Origin: Anoplopoma fimbria
Lineage: Eukaryota > Chordata > Actinopteri > Perciformes > Anoplopomatidae
Direction of reading: 5' to 3'
Assembly (NCBI RefSeq): GCF_027596085.1
Contig: NC_072472.1
Span: forward strand, 20,072,680 to 20,136,679
DNA: 64,000 nucleotides
Made by a program: the position numbers and the translations under genes. The notes under the pieces are model-generated. The model was not told the origin of the DNA. It searched no databases and saw only the letters and a list, made by a program, of their open reading frames with translations. This document shows positions 11,901 to 25,890 of this stretch, piece after piece; position 1 is the first letter of the stretch; each line of letters starts with the position of its first letter.

Positions 11901-13187
11901 GTTAGCACCACAACCTCTATCCCTCCTTTCCAAGTGTGGGCCTGTGCACCTGGCATAGAAACCATGACCCTCCGGCCTTCATCACTATTCAGCACCATGA
12001 CCGACTGCCAACATGGCCTTGTCTCAGTCTCTCTCCATCCTCAGCTTAAATATGAGCACAGACTGTCCAGTGCTGTTCATAGTTCATTTTATATGGAATT
12101 ACTGTGTCCGTTTCGATTGGCAGATGTATGAAACAAAAGGGTTTCTGGTCTCCACATGCCTCCGTCTCTCTGCCTTTAGCGTTCTTTTCACACATTTTCC
12201 TTCTGCATTGTCTTAATTCATGAAGAGCCGGTGCGTCCTGACCTGGGGTCCAGCCTCTAACATGTCAGTGCCTCTCTCTCCTCAAAAAGGAGCTCCCTTC
12301 CATGTAGAGTCCAAAGTATAAGGAAAAAACACACTTCAGCTGTGTTCAGAGGTCTCAGGCGCATATTACACGGTCAAAAAGAGAGTGACGTTAAAGATCA
12401 GACTGCTGTTCAGCTGGCAGATGGACTTTGTTGTGAGGGGCTTGTGTTTCTACTCAGGGCTTAGCCAGCAGAGGGCAGTGTTGGAAATGAAGAGAAGTTT
12501 ATATCAGGCAGAGTTTGAGATCCTTGGCAAACCATTTGTTGTTTCAGTGAACAGGAAATGAATTGCCTGCATATATATTAGTCTGTGCAGTTTAATATTA
12601 GTTGATAAGACTTTTGGTGAGGGTTTTAAAAAAGTCAGTCCCAAATAGATACCATTAACAATGAATAACATACCATTAACAATAAATGGGCATGAATTTA
12701 TATATACCATTAGAAATAATGTTATATGGATCTGACCTGGTGGGGCACATATGTAGCAGAACAATTCTTCCTAATGTAAGTGTTCAAAGCATATAAGGTT
12801 ATTAAGGGAAGTGAGAAACATAATCTGCAGTATCTCTAAAACATTATGTCAGTACCCTAAGGTCTTCTTTATCGCCTTTAGATTAGATTTCATTTTTCCT
12901 TTGATCGACTTTCCATTTGAGGTAATGATTGTAGGATTTTGTTGAACACACACACACACACACTCACTGCTCCCTTTCCAAGACTGTGGTAACGTGAGCT
13001 GCAGAGTGCAAAACCATGGAACAACTTTTGTCTTGCTCGGAGGCCATTCATACCGTAATAACAGCAACAGAAGTCGGACGGTGGCTTGCGGTACCATGGT
13101 TTTGCACTGCCCCAAAGTTCTCTGACACGCTTGTGTAATTGGAGCAGGTGAGTGCAAAACCATAGAAATGTGAAAGTCTCTCTAAAG
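11901..13187. other. Start of the 47-kb dlg2 intron
   Basis: Intronic sequence. The only structure I see is the inverted repeat at 13005-13108 and a short (CA)n at 12949-12962. Confidence 0.6.
13005..13108. repeat. Short inverted repeat with a third partial copy
   Basis: AGTGCAAAACCATGG at 13005-13019 is the exact reverse complement of 13094-13108, separated by 74 bases. A third copy in the first orientation, agtgcaaaaccata, starts at 13151. It could be the remains of a MITE. Confidence 0.75.
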
Positions 13188-13381
13188 CCAGTGTTTGGTG
13201 TTCCATTCTCCGTGAAGAAGACCAGCTCCCTTTATAGATATGAAGAGCTCATTCTACAATAATGCCACTATTCTTAGTTTCAGGGGATGAAAATATATTT
13301 ATGAACATTTTCCATTGAATATGATTATATTCCATTCCTGCATATAGATCCCCAGGACTGTTACACACTGGCCCTTTAATA
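13188..13381 (+). mobile_element. MITE fragment, same family as 4405-4641
   Basis: It contains ccagtgtttggtgttccatt, gaagaagaccagctccc, atagatatgaagagctcatt and a terminal ttacacactggccctttaat. The end ...CTTTAA matches the other copy. The left end is missing. Confidence 0.6.
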
Positions 13382-15233
13382 TTCCATCGGCTACCACTGG
13401 TCATTTAAAAATATAATCATTGTGTTTTACCTGATGTTGTTTTGAATGCATTTGATGAGCGCTTGGCCTTGACTTTGATTTAGTGAAGACTTCTTGAATA
13501 TCCAGCAGCATTACAGCAGGAACTCCATAGGATCACATGGGATTGAACAGAGCACTGTTCTTGTAGTGTTGTTGCTAAATGATAATGTTAATGCTTTTGT
13601 CTGAATGCAAGACCAGATTCTATAATCCTCATAGGAAATGATACTTGGTCGACATGTACTGTCAGGATTACTCCATCTGCCTGTGTTGTGTCATTAAGCA
13701 ATATCTGCTGACCCATTGTCATACATTGTAAAATACCTCCAAAGTTAAAGAGCTCATTATGTAAATGTTACACTCAGCAGTGAAATGGCTCAAACTATTT
13801 TAAACCAACCTTTGGGTTTATTATGTTGCATTGTAGTTTTTTTAGGGACACTGGTAATCATTTTAGTTAATAAACAGCGATTAAATAAGATATTTTCAAC
13901 TGGTGCAAAGTCTTGTTGGCAGTTGGTAGTCAATGTTGGTATATGTTTAATGAACACCAAACTGTTGTGTTTTCTTAAACGTATTTGTTCTTTCGTCAGT
14001 TGGAGTCATTAGTGTACTAGGGTACATCAGTGAGTAACATTTTGCACATGTGCAGCCACTCCGTCCCTGGGTAAGAGGTTCTTCCTCATTGGCAGAAATA
14101 ATGCAGGAAGCCGGAGCCATCCAGTCCCTCTCACCATCCTCATCCAATCCTAACCCCTTTGAACATGTTTCCCTTCTCTCCCACTCAACATGTGACAGGG
14201 TAACCATTACTAATGCTTTTTTTATCCCGGTGCATTAGGCTCCCTTGTCTCTCTCTACCCCCTTCTCTCTCTCTTTACCAACGTATGCTGGCTAGTGATC
14301 TTGTCTTGTCATTTCTTACCTGCAGCCTGCACTGGTTACCCGTTTTGATCTTGCATACCCCGGTGTGACCCCAGCAAACTACATGGCAAGTTTTATTTAA
14401 TTTCATTTTTATTTTACCTCTGGGAAATCTCAATCCTCAATATTCTTTGGTGTCATTTATTTTTGGGTCCTTGTACCCAGATGATTGATGTACCCTCGGT
14501 GCTGCATGAATTTTGTTTTGGTGTTGTCTTCAATCCCTCACCTGAAGAAGCAGTCTTTCCTGCTCTTGTAGGTAGTTGCCCTTTCTTCATACCCACACAC
14601 AGGGCTCCAGACTAACATTCTTCACCAACGTCCCAAGTTTTTTTTTTATTGTCCCAAAGTGAATGCAAACTATCCCGTATCAAAATATTGTTTCCTCAAA
14701 GGCTCCCAATCATTACATATTGCATATCATGACATACTATTATTGCTAGCCCTATTGAAAAAAAAGTAAAATGATTAACGGGATTGGTTTTAAGATAATT
14801 ACGATTTTAACTGTTGTTGTTATTGTTTTACATTTGGTTTATGGAACGCAATTTGTAATCCATAACAGACACACACTTTTTGTATCTCATCAGTGTTATT
14901 TAGTACAGAAAAGGAGTAAATGTATCTGGCTACTTTCATCTCAGCAGAAGTTTGTTAAAAATGTTAACACAGACTTAAAGTGTCTGTAACTCCCAACTCA
15001 AATCACTTTTATTGTACTGTACTCAGCTGAAGTACTTAAGTACATTCAATCACTGTAAAGTTGTTGTGTTGTCACAATAAGTTTCAATTTACTGTGTAAC
15101 GCTTTGTGTTGAATGTTTAAAGCTTGAGTGTGTTTCCTCCGTTAGCATTTGCTCTGTTAGCCAAACACCAGCAGGAATTTGGTGCTCACCAGCTGCTAAC
15201 AGCTAACTAGCTTTCCTCCACAGACATCAGAAG
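13382..15233. other. Non-coding intron stretch
   Basis: No gene or repeat recognised. The 14050-14238 ORF (MQPLRPWVRGSSSL...) has no family signature or splice context. Confidence 0.5.
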
Positions 15234-15919
15234 AATATACATACATACATATTGTAAAAACATATATACTTTACAGATATACATGCATACAAACATACAT
15301 ACATACATACATACATACATACATACATACATACATACATACATACATACATACATACATACATACATACATACATACATACATACATACATACATACGC
15401 ATACATAAATACATACATACATACATACATACATACATACATAAATACATACATACATACATACATACATACATACATACATACATACATACATACATAC
15501 ATACATACATACATACATACATACATACATACATACATACATACATACATACATACATACATACATACATACATAAATACATATAAACATACATACATAC
15601 ATACATACATACATACATACATACATACATACATACATACATACATACATACATACATACATACATACATACATACATACATACATACATACATACATAC
15701 ATACATACATACATACATACATACATACATACATACATACATACATACATACATACATACATACATACATACATAAATACATACAAACATACATACATAC
15801 ATACATACATACATACATACATACGCATACATAAATAAATACATACATACATACATACATACATACATACATACATAAATACATACATACATACATACAT
15901 ACATACATACATACATACA

Positions 15920-15951
<32 letters not shown>

Positions 15952-16522
15952 ACATACATACACATACATACATACATACATACATACATACATACGCATA
16001 CATAAATACATACAAACATACATACATACATACATACATACATACATACATACATACATACATACATACATACATACATACATACATACATACATACATA
16101 CATACATACATACATACATACATACATACATACATACAAACATACATACATACATACATACAACCACACAACCACACATACATACATACATACATACATA
16201 CATACATACATACATACATACATACATACATACATACATACATACATACATACATACATAAATACATATAAACATACATACATACATACATACATACATA
16301 CATACATACATACATACATACATACATACATACATACATACATACATACATACATACATAAATACATATAAACATACATACATACATACATACATACATA
16401 CATACATACATACATACATACATACATACATACATACATACATACATACATACATACATACATACATACACACATACATACATACACACATACATACATA
16501 CATACATACATACATACATACA

Positions 16523-16554
<32 letters not shown>

Positions 16555-16655
16555 CATGCATACATGCATACATACAAACATACAGGCACACATACATGCA
16601 CCAATACATGCACACATACATACATACATGCATATATGCATACATGCATACTGTA
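15234..16655. repeat. Very long (TACA)n microsatellite
   Basis: About 1.4 kb of nearly pure CATA/TACA. Interruptions recur: acgcatacataaatac near 15397, 15822 and 15992, and aaatacatataaac near 15574, 16260 and 16360. All three complement frames stay open as M-Y-V-C repeats; these are not genes. Confidence 0.98.
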
Positions 16656-18934
16656 CCTTCATAAATCCCATTCCTCCCCGAGGCGGTTGTCTTAAGCCCT
16701 GCCCACACTTTGGTAATATAACTGCATGTGTGTTTGTGTGCCAATGGCTTGCCAGCGAATCCCATGTGCTTGTTTTGGTGTTACTGTTATCTGGTGTTAA
16801 GCTGTCTTTGTAAATGATTATGTATTGTTATTTGTTGAAGAGTTTACTGTTCCCAGGTCAGGTTTTTAGGATACCTGTATCTGATTTAACATACACCTAA
16901 ATAATGAAGCATAAGATTTAAAGGCTTACAGCATGCTCTAAAGTGTGTACTGTGTTTGTCACCTTTGAAGCAATTTTTTTGTTGGTTAAATATTTTTACC
17001 AACAATAAATGATAGTAATGTTTAATCAGGTAGGGTGTTGATGTAAAATGGGTGCAGGCTCTACACAAGAATCTGGTGCCTTCATTTTGTCAAAGAATCT
17101 GGAGGTCGGTCTCGTCAAGTTTTAGCTCCCCCAAAAAAACATGAGGCCCAATCATTATTATATTGAAAAGTTTCAAAAAGTGCTGACTGTGTTTCATTAA
17201 TGATAGTAGAAAATGGTTGCATGTTCAGTGTGTCAAAAAGCACACAGTAGACAGAAAATGCACTGATTGACGTTTCCTATTGAAAGCACACTTAGGTTTA
17301 AGTAGCTGTAATAATGATGTGCCCATGCATTAAAAGGTCCTGCTTGTTTTTGGTGAGTAAGGGAAAGTAAACACTGGCAGTCACAGCAGGTAGTTGAAAT
17401 TGAAATAGAACTATAGGTCATCCTATGACGGGTTCACAAGAGCCACAACGCCATTTCAGGCCTATCCCCCCTACTGCCGCACCCTTGCTCAGAGACCACT
17501 ACCATCGCAGACCTCGATCATCAATTTGCGACCCTCTTTCCATGGTAATGTCCGCTGGTAAAATAACGTGCATTTTTCGGCAGCAATTACTTCTCTGTCA
17601 ATCAGGCAGGGTGAGGTTTGTGAGTAATAAACACCAGTTTAATGAAGGCTGCAGAAGCAGTTTTTTGGTTTATGTTCAGCAAGTGAGAGTAGAGTGAGAT
17701 CAACAGTGCACTTCCTTGGTATAACTTTCATCCCTCTTGTCATTATTCTTATAATCCACACAATGGAATTACAATGATTACCTTGTGAAAACACTCTGAT
17801 TAGCTTTTCAAGCCACTGTGGGTTAGCAGGGATGTGGATAACAACAGTGCCACTGACAGCAACAATGAGTACACCAGAATCATTTTCAGTCTCACAAATG
17901 CACTTCATTGGGAATAGTTGGAAAAGCCAAAAACCTTTGGTTTGAGAACCACATCCAATTTCTTAGGGCAGTTATTTTTTTGTATTAATACAAGTCAAGT
18001 TTATTCGTAGCACCTTTCAAACACAAAGACAAGTCAAAGTGCTTAATGCTACAGTGTACTGGGGTCAGTGTTAGTAGGTCATTATGAGTTTATTAAAGCC
18101 TAACGGAGGCTGCAGCAAAGACCGGGTTGAAACAACACGTTGTACATTCGATGGATCAAAACAAAACTGATAAGTGACTAGTGTCCTCGAAACTGGCTGA
18201 ATATTATAAGGAGTGTTGTGACACTAAGGCAACAGTTCCATCACTCTGAATCTATTCCTGCTATCAGGAGTCCATTTAATAGAATTTCAGCTGAGGGAAT
18301 ATGCAGATTACTTTTTTTATATGACAGATGTGTTTCATCTGATTCATTTCTTGTTAGTGCCATTGGAATACAGTTTTTTTTATTTATTTTGCCACAAAGT
18401 CAATTAAAAAATCTGCAGTGCAGGTTGGATTTTGGAAATGACATTGCTTTTTCTGTTTGTTTTTTAGAATTCAAGTTTATATAAAAGACTGTTCCCCATG
18501 AAAAAAAAACACAGTTCTAGCCTTAATTAAATTTTTTGCCCTTAGCTCACTGAGATCCAGGCCCATTGTGAACACAGTGCAACGTCCCAGCATACATCTG
18601 AGCAGAGAGAAGATGTCTCTTCATCTTCTGTCAGATTCAATTACGTGGGATGTTTAATTCTTAGTTTGTGGGTTGACTTATTGTATTTTTAGGTTTGCAG
18701 AAGTCACTCTTTTAAAGACTTTATGTATATTGTCTGAGTTGATAATGATCGGCAACTAAAATGTTTTATAGTATGAGAGCAACATTGTCTCCATGGCCAA
18801 AAAATGTATAAAAACAAGTACAGTACTTTATGCATTGATGGAAACCTGTGAAGACACTTAACATGCTTCAAGAAGAAGATGTGCGATATTCAGTGACAGG
18901 CTTCACCACACTAAAGGTGTAGGACACTGTAAAA
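16656..18934. other. Non-coding intron stretch
   Basis: A retroposon 3'-end remnant is at about 17985-18050 (caagtcaagtttattcgtag, aaagtgctt). Otherwise nothing is recognised. Confidence 0.45.
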
Positions 18935-20312
18935 CCTATAAAATAAGACAAAATAATCCTTCATTAGTCCCACAGCGGGGAAATTTGCAGGATTACAGCA
19001 GCAGAGTGGATACTGCAAACAGACAAATAAGAAACATAAGTAGAAAACAAGATAAAAAACAAGTATAATCAATAAGTAATAACACAGTGAAGTATAATTA
19101 ATAGGTAAAAAAATGTTATTGTTAAAGACAACAATAACTGAAATATAAACAAACAGAATGATTACCTCTCCTTCACCTACCGCGGGTGAAGCAGCCGGCG
19201 GCTGAAGGAGCTGCACAGAGCTGCCAGAGTGTCTTGCATGGGGTGGGCGGTGTTGTCCATCAGGGATGATAGCTTAGCCATCATCCTCCTGTCTCCCACC
19301 ACTTCCAGTGTATCTAGTGGACATCCCAGAGACACAGCTGGCCTTCTTGACCAGTCTGTTCAGTCTCGTCCTGTCAGCAGTCGAGATGCTGCTGCCCCAA
19401 CAGACCACTCATTAAAAGATTGGCTGATGTTGAAGAAGGTCCTCAGGAGTGCTCCCTGCACTCCAAAGGACCTCAGTCTCCTCAGCAGATAGAGTCTGCT
19501 CTGACATTTTTTTTGTACAGTGCGTTAGTGTTGTCAGTCCAGTTTATTGTTCCCGTGAACACCCAGGTACTTATAAGATCCATCTCAATGTCCATTCCCT
19601 GGATGTTCACTGGTACTAGATAGTTTACCCTAGCGGAAGTCAACCACCAGCTCTTTGGTTTTCCCAGAGTTGATCTGGAGGCGGTTCCGCTGGCACCATC
19701 CTATAAAGTTCCCTGAATTCGCTGTCATCCGCGTCCATGATGAGGCAGACGATTGCAGAGTCATCAGAGAACTTTTGCAGGTGGCAGTTAGCAGAGTTGT
19801 GGGTTAAGTCCGAGGTGTATAAGGTAAAGAGGAAGGGAGCCAGAACGGTTCCCTGTGGGGCCCCCGTGCTGCAGGAAACCAGGTCAGACTCACACTCCTG
19901 TATCCAGGATCCATGCAGTGAGGTGGTGGTCCACCCCTTTCTGATCCAGCTTGCCCCTCAGAAACTTAGGCTGGATGGTGTTCAAGGCACTTGAGAAATC
20001 AAAAAACATGATACTCACAGTGCTTCATGCCTTTTAAAGGTGAGAGAGGCATCTGTGTAGAAGGTAGATGACAGCGTCATCCACCCCAATGCCAGGTTGG
20101 TCGACGAACTGAAGAGGATCCATAGATGAGCTCACCAGGGGGCGGAGATGTACAAGAACCAGCCTCTCCAGGGTCTTCATCAGGTGAGATGTCAGTGCCA
20201 CCGGCCTGTAGCTGTTGAGGTCTTTGGGGTGCGGGGTCTTTTGCATTGGTACCACGCAGGATGTTTTCCACAAGAAATTATGTCTTGATGGATGAATGGG
20301 TGTACGGTACAA
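18935..20312 (-). mobile_element. 5'-truncated LINE, copy 1 of 3
   Basis: The complement starts in the RT domain: NSYRPVALTSHLMKTLERL and MDPLQFVDQPGIGVDDAVIY. It reaches the catalytic Asp pair as FSDDSAIV (bases ~19748-19771), then GKTKE-type and STADRTRLNRLVKKAS segments, and ends at 18935 with a cccgctgtgggac...aaaggatt-type 3'UTR. Several frameshifts and stops make it inactive. Family: jockey-superfamily, Rex1/L2-like. Confidence 0.85.
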
Positions 20313-23059
20313 AGCTTGTGATTTCTAGTCCAGAGATTTTAGTTTGCATCCTACAGAAGCGTAGCACCCACCTTCCGGTTCCTCCTCAGTTAAACACTGT
20401 TAGTTCTGTCAGCCCTTTCACCGTAGTTTGTGCTGTTAGCACTGTTAGCACTGTTAGTACCGTTAGCTATGAGCCTCCTGCTTGCCGTCGACAGGTTGAG
20501 AGCCATTGAGAAGCAATTGTAATGCCCCCAATCTCGGATCTTGCACCTTAAAACTATAAAAGCATGTAGGATTGTTACATCACACCAGCCACCTTGCACC
20601 AGCTGAGGTTTGCAGACATTATTATATAATGTTTTCGTTGTCTCATAAGAACAATGCTTTTGGTCCTGTCAATGCACCAGCTTTATATATGTAGTGCTGT
20701 AATATTAAGGGGCAATGTGCTTTCCATTAAGAAACTTGCTAATCAAAAACTTCATAGAAGAGTTACAGACCCAAACAATGGATGAGGTTGGCAAGATTTG
20801 GGTGAAGAAACTTCATTCAAACTTAATTGTCATCTACAGGCTCCAAAGAAAATTCAATTGATTATATCAAATGCATGAATATTCATTACACAGTTGAAAA
20901 AAACAGCCCTTTTCAGTCTCTTTAATTGGGTCAGAGAAACTGCCTAGACTTCCAGTCATCAAAGAGATTCTTTAAAATGTCTCCTCTTCTTCTGCAGACT
21001 GTTATCAAAGGGCCTATCTGTCTCAGTAACATTGGGACTGTTCTTCAAAGTCTGCCCTGGCTTGTTGTCTCACTACCTTATATCCAATAGATATTTGTTT
21101 CCATCAAATACTATCAGTTGTCTCAAGAAACCTTCCATGTCCAGTCTCTGACATCAGACTTACCTCTCTGTTGTAACCTGAGATGAGCACTTGCCAAGTG
21201 AAGCAAAGTAGTTTATTGTAACATTGTGGAGGTAGGCTTCACGGTTTATCTTTCACTGACACATTAGCAAAGTTTTCACAATGTAAGCCTCTTACATGTA
21301 AAGCATGACCAGTTCCAAAGGACTGTTAGAGGACTATATTGTGAAAGGACAAAGATATTTTTTTCAGGTGAACAATAAAATGCTTTAAGCTGTTGGTGGG
21401 TCAGAATGCCTTTCTCTTATCTCATTCTGTTAGTGAGGAAAAGAAAGGGAGTTAGGAAACACAAGTAGTCAAATTGCCACATAAAGTGTGACTGACCTCT
21501 CCTGCTGATGGCCTGTTCACAAGGAGTTCCCATCCAACCTAGATTGAACATAATGATGCACTGCAAATAACCCACAGTCCCATCTCAGCATCTCTGTGAA
21601 AGACCCACTGTTTACACTCAGACACACTATGGGATCCTCAAAAATTGATTTGCTCTTAGTGGGTTTCTCTAAGAGGTCAATTTTGTGCACTTAAGCCATT
21701 TTCCCTTAAAATAGTTTTTTCCTTCTTTGCTGATGGAAAAAGCATCAGTGAACATGAATTAAAGGTGGTGACAACACTCAAAAAATGAATATACGGACGT
21801 ATATTGAACAGTTCATTTAGTATTGTTGTTACAGAACGTCTTAGGAAAAAAGAGGTCAGCTCTTAAACAGAGCAAATGGAAATGGAAAGCCATTAAACAG
21901 AAACAGCCATTAGTACTTGCAGAGTGCTGTTGTAGCTTCTCAAATCATGAGCTGGAGCCTGTCTGTAGCCGAAGGCTGGCTGTAAGCTTCATGTCGGACA
22001 TGCTGAATATACACCGACCCTTATTATTCATTCAGACTTTGTTGTTTTAGCAGCTGCATTTGTACTCATTTGACAGTGAGGTATGCCCTCAAATGAATGG
22101 CCAATGACCTGAATTAATATTTAGTACCTACAAATTTGAAAAATGCTAAAGTAGCATTTTTCACATTTGTATTGGGCATATGACAATAAAGATGTATTTA
22201 TTTTTCTAAAAAAAACTAATAAAAAAAAAACTGATTTTAACAGAGGCAGCTTGAATATACAGTATGGTCTCTCTAATTTAAATGTTGAACTGTCAACATT
22301 CAGCCTGTGTTTTCACTGTTTAAAGCATCTTATGCAAATAGCAGGAATACATTTTGTTAAATCGTCATTAGATTTGAGTGGTTCTTGCCTCTGCTGAATT
22401 CTGAATTGGACATCTTGTACAGCAACAGAAGCACTTACTCACGTAAATGATTATCCTGTGCATCCAACATGCTATTGCTTTTTATACTAAGTTGATTAAA
22501 ATGTCTTCAAATCATTATAAAACTGCTGCACAAGTTATATTAATGGAGTCCAAGCAAAAAGGCCACATTTTGTTCCGAATGTTTCGATGTTTACTGACAA
22601 TTAGTTCATAGTTAAAATGGTAACTTGAAATACTGTGTGTTTTGGATAGCACATCCCTCATTTTAGAGTAAATTTCAGCTTCATGCATGCTTTAGTGCTG
22701 GTGAACCTGTGCCGCTGCTCAACAGCATTAGTGGATCTCAATGCGTGTCTATTCATGCTGTTACGGTACCTGTGCTTGGAAGCGGACAAAAAGGACTAAA
22801 GACTCGCACTACAGCAATTCTTTCTCACATTTAATTACACATCACATATCAAACCAGACTTGTTGAATATGTGAGGTCACAAAAGGTGTTCTTATTTCGT
22901 AAAAAACAAAAAAATGCTTCCATAACAGGCACGCTGAGAAGCACAATGTAATTCTGCTCATAATGTTCCTGATTATGACCATAAGGACGTTACTGTACAG
23001 GGAAGGTACGCTCAAAATGCATCGTAAGACATTTACAATTCATCGTATTTGAACGGTCA
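20313..23059. other. Non-coding intron stretch
   Basis: A 9-bp tandem (ctgttagca, about four units) lies at 20430-20467. Otherwise this is AT-rich intron with no recognisable exon or element. Confidence 0.5.
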
Positions 23060-23150
23060 AAAAAATGGATCCGGGGATCGACTGAAGATCTTATGATTGA
23101 AGGACGAATGAAGGACGACCAGCTCTATCACTGCGCCACAGTCGCCCCGC
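23060..23150 (-). mobile_element. SINE head fragment
   Basis: Reverse-oriented remains of the tRNA-like SINE head (ccggggatcga and ctatcactgcgccacagtcg), truncated on both sides. Confidence 0.5.
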
Positions 23151-23282
23151 AGAGCGCGCATGCCACTTACTCAAAGCGTTCATGGACCTGCGACCTATAA
23201 GCAAATCTATTTACTTGTCACTGCACAATTAATTCCATAATGTCCTATGTGACTCACTTAGGTGACATCACCTTAGTGACCA

Positions 23283-24290
23283 AAGTTATATAAGATAAGA
23301 TAAGATAAGATAAGATAAGATAATCCTTTATTAGTCCCACTGCGGGGAAATTTACAGGATTTACAGCAGCATAGGGTATAGTGAAAAACAAGATCAAAAA
23401 CAAGTATTTTAAATAAGCAGTAAAAACAGTAAAGAATATAAAAAAAAAAATCCACAGTCACTAAAATATTATATGTACAGACAGAATAACTATTATATTG
23501 CACAGTGTATTGTATTGCACAGATGTTTAGTGTCGTATCGTGTGGTCTACTGGGAGCAGAGATGGTTGTGTAGCCTGACAGCAGCAGGAAGAAGGACCTG
23601 CGGACACCAGGGGTGAAGCAGCTGGTGGCTGAAGGAGCTGTACAGAGCTGCCAGAGTGTCCTGCATGGGGTGGGAGGTGTTGTCCATCAGGGATGATAGC
23701 TTAGCCATCATCCTAAAGTCTCCCTCCACTTCCAACGTATCCAGTGGACACCCCAGCACACTGCTGGCCTTCTTGACAAGTTTGTTCAGTCTCTTCTTGT
23801 CTGCTGTCGAGATGCTGCTGCTCCAGCAGACCACTCCATAAAGATGGCTGATGCCACCACAGAGTCGAAAAAGGTCCTCAGGAGTGCTCCCTGCACTCCA
23901 AAGGACCTCAGTCTCCTCAGCAGATACAGTCTGCTCTGACCCTTTTTGTATAGTGCATTTGTATGATTAGTCCAGTCCAGTTTATTGTTCAAGTGAACAC
24001 CCAGGTACTTGTAAGATCTCACCATCTCAATGTCCGTTCCCTGGATGTTCACTGGTTCCGGAGGACAGTGTTTACCCCGGCAGAAGTCCACCACCAGCTC
24101 TTTGGTTTTACCAGAGTTGATCTGGAGGCGGTACTGCTGGCACCATCCTGTGAAGTCCTGGTTCAGTTCTCTGTATTCCCTCTCATGCAGAGTCATCAGA
24201 GAACTTTTGCAGGTGGCAGTTAGCAGAGTTGTATTTGAAGTCTGAGGTGTATATGGTGAAGAGGAATGGAGGAACAGGAAGACTGTCCTA
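23283..24290 (-). mobile_element. 5'-truncated LINE, copy 2 of 3
   Basis: The complement encodes RT after the Asp pair in good condition: GWCQQYRLQINSGKTKELVV, SYKYLGVHLNNKLDW, GQSRLYLLRRLRSFGVQGAL and, after one shift near 23,830, STADKKRLNKLVKKASSVLG and MMAKLSSLMDNTSHPMQ. The catalytic FSDD site lies near 24190, just inside the truncation. The 3'UTR ends in cccgcagtgggactaataaa then (TTATC)n at 23289-23325. Confidence 0.9.
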
Positions 24291-25430
24291 CAAACTGGGG
24301 GTTGATGAGTTTGAAAGACATGGTCGGGAAGTTCATATATAATAAATAAAAGATGCTATCAAGTTGCATTATGGGAAGTATAGGACCCAGGGTTTCTGGC
24401 CCTAATATCTTGGCCTTTGTTAAATCAACTTTTAAATACTTTTATTTTATGTTAATCTCATAAATCCCCTAAAAGTCCCCCCAATCCATTTTGCTCTTCT
24501 TCAAAGTAAATCCAAATAATTTTAAAGAATATGTTTGTGTTGTTAGAATTGGAGTTTGCCAAAAGTCCTGAGCAGTAGCTCCAAAGTATCTTTAAAAATG
24601 CATTAAATAAATGTGATCTCTGTCCTCCTTTTGTCAGAGCTGACTCCCTGACACTAACGGTCTTTGGCTGTAGCCTCTCAGCTGTAAATGTGTTATGTTC
24701 GACAGATATTAAATTGGGTAAAAAGGTTTGCTTCAATAGTCATTTCATGGTAAGATAAGCATAATAGTAGTATTACGTTAGTCTCAAACTGTGGCAATAA
24801 GGAGGATCTCTTACATGGGCTACAAGGCAGATGTTTGCGTGCTGGTACTTGACCTTTTTTTGTAAGCAACATGTCTTTATTAGAAATGGTATAAGATACA
24901 CTTATTTTCTCTTTAACACCATCAAGGTAAGGTTTTTTAATTCTGTCTCATTATGCTGTTTCTTTCGTTCCGCCGAAGCTTTTTCTTTCACTGTTGCCCT
25001 TATGTCTGCCTCAAAATATTGCGTCCTCTCCCCCTGTGTCACAGCTTAGATCCTGTGACCTGACCCAACTGGGCGCTAATCTTCATGAGGGTTGGGGCTA
25101 TCTTGAATCTGTTGGAGTGCTTAGTTTGGTGGGACAGTTCTCCATGCTAATGCAAATATGGTAGAATTGTTGCCATGTTGTCAGTTGCAAAGGGGTATGA
25201 ATGATAATAACTATTCTGTGTGGTTTCTAAGAGCTGTGCTTTGTTTCTGTCATACTCTTCATTGGTATAAATCTTTGCCACTCAGGGGGGAGTGTTCACC
25301 TTTACTCAGATAATCAGGTAGACTGTTTTATCATTATATCTTTCTTACAGTGATTTTGAATGCTTATTCAAAAGAAAATACCATAGGGTGTTAGCTTTAC
25401 TCTAATTACATAGTAATGAATTACATGTAC

Positions 25431-25890
25431 CGATAAGATAAGATAAGATAATCCTTTATTAGTCCCGCAGCGGGGAAATTTGCAGACTTACAACAGCGCA
25501 GAGTAAAGTGCACACAAGAGACATAGTAGAAGAAGACAAGCTAAAAATAAAAATAAAAATAAGATAAAAAATAAATAAAATAAAAAATGAAAAATAAAAA
25601 TAAAATAAAACAAGTATTATAAATAAGCAATAAAAAAAACAGTAGAAAAAACAACAATAACTGAAATACTATATTTACAGACAGAGAAAAAAACAACAAC
25701 TATTTCAACTACTTTTAACTTTTTTAACCATTATTGCACAGTGCAATGTGCAATGTATTGCACAGGTTTCTATTGTCATGTTATTATGTTATTATTGTCC
25801 TGTGGTCATGTGGTCTGCTGGGAGCAGAGTTGGTTGTGCAGCCTGACAGCAGCAGGAAGGAAGGACCTGCAGTACCTCTCCTTCACACAG
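25431..25890 (-). mobile_element. 5'-truncated LINE, copy 3 of 3 (3' end only)
   Basis: Same 3' end as copies 1 and 2: complement (TTATC)n, then ggattatc-type and ccccgctgcgggac sequence. Body similarity extends to gtggtctgctgggagcagag and ctgacagcagcaggaagg. It has its own tail and so is a separate insertion. Confidence 0.85.

Noticed and set aside
11652..12131. 159-codon ORF through the dlg2 linker exon
   Set aside because: The true exon is only 11736-11900; flanks are intron, and AG and GT splice sites bound the conserved part.
15207..16765. Three complement ORFs of 466-512 codons (MYVC repeats)
   Set aside because: Pure translation of the (TACA)n microsatellite in all three frames; no unique sequence, not a gene.
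17425..17697. ORF MTGSQEPQRHFRPIPP... with a GTAATG donor-like site
   Set aside because: No recognisable family, weak donor and ordinary intronic base composition beyond the first 100 bases.
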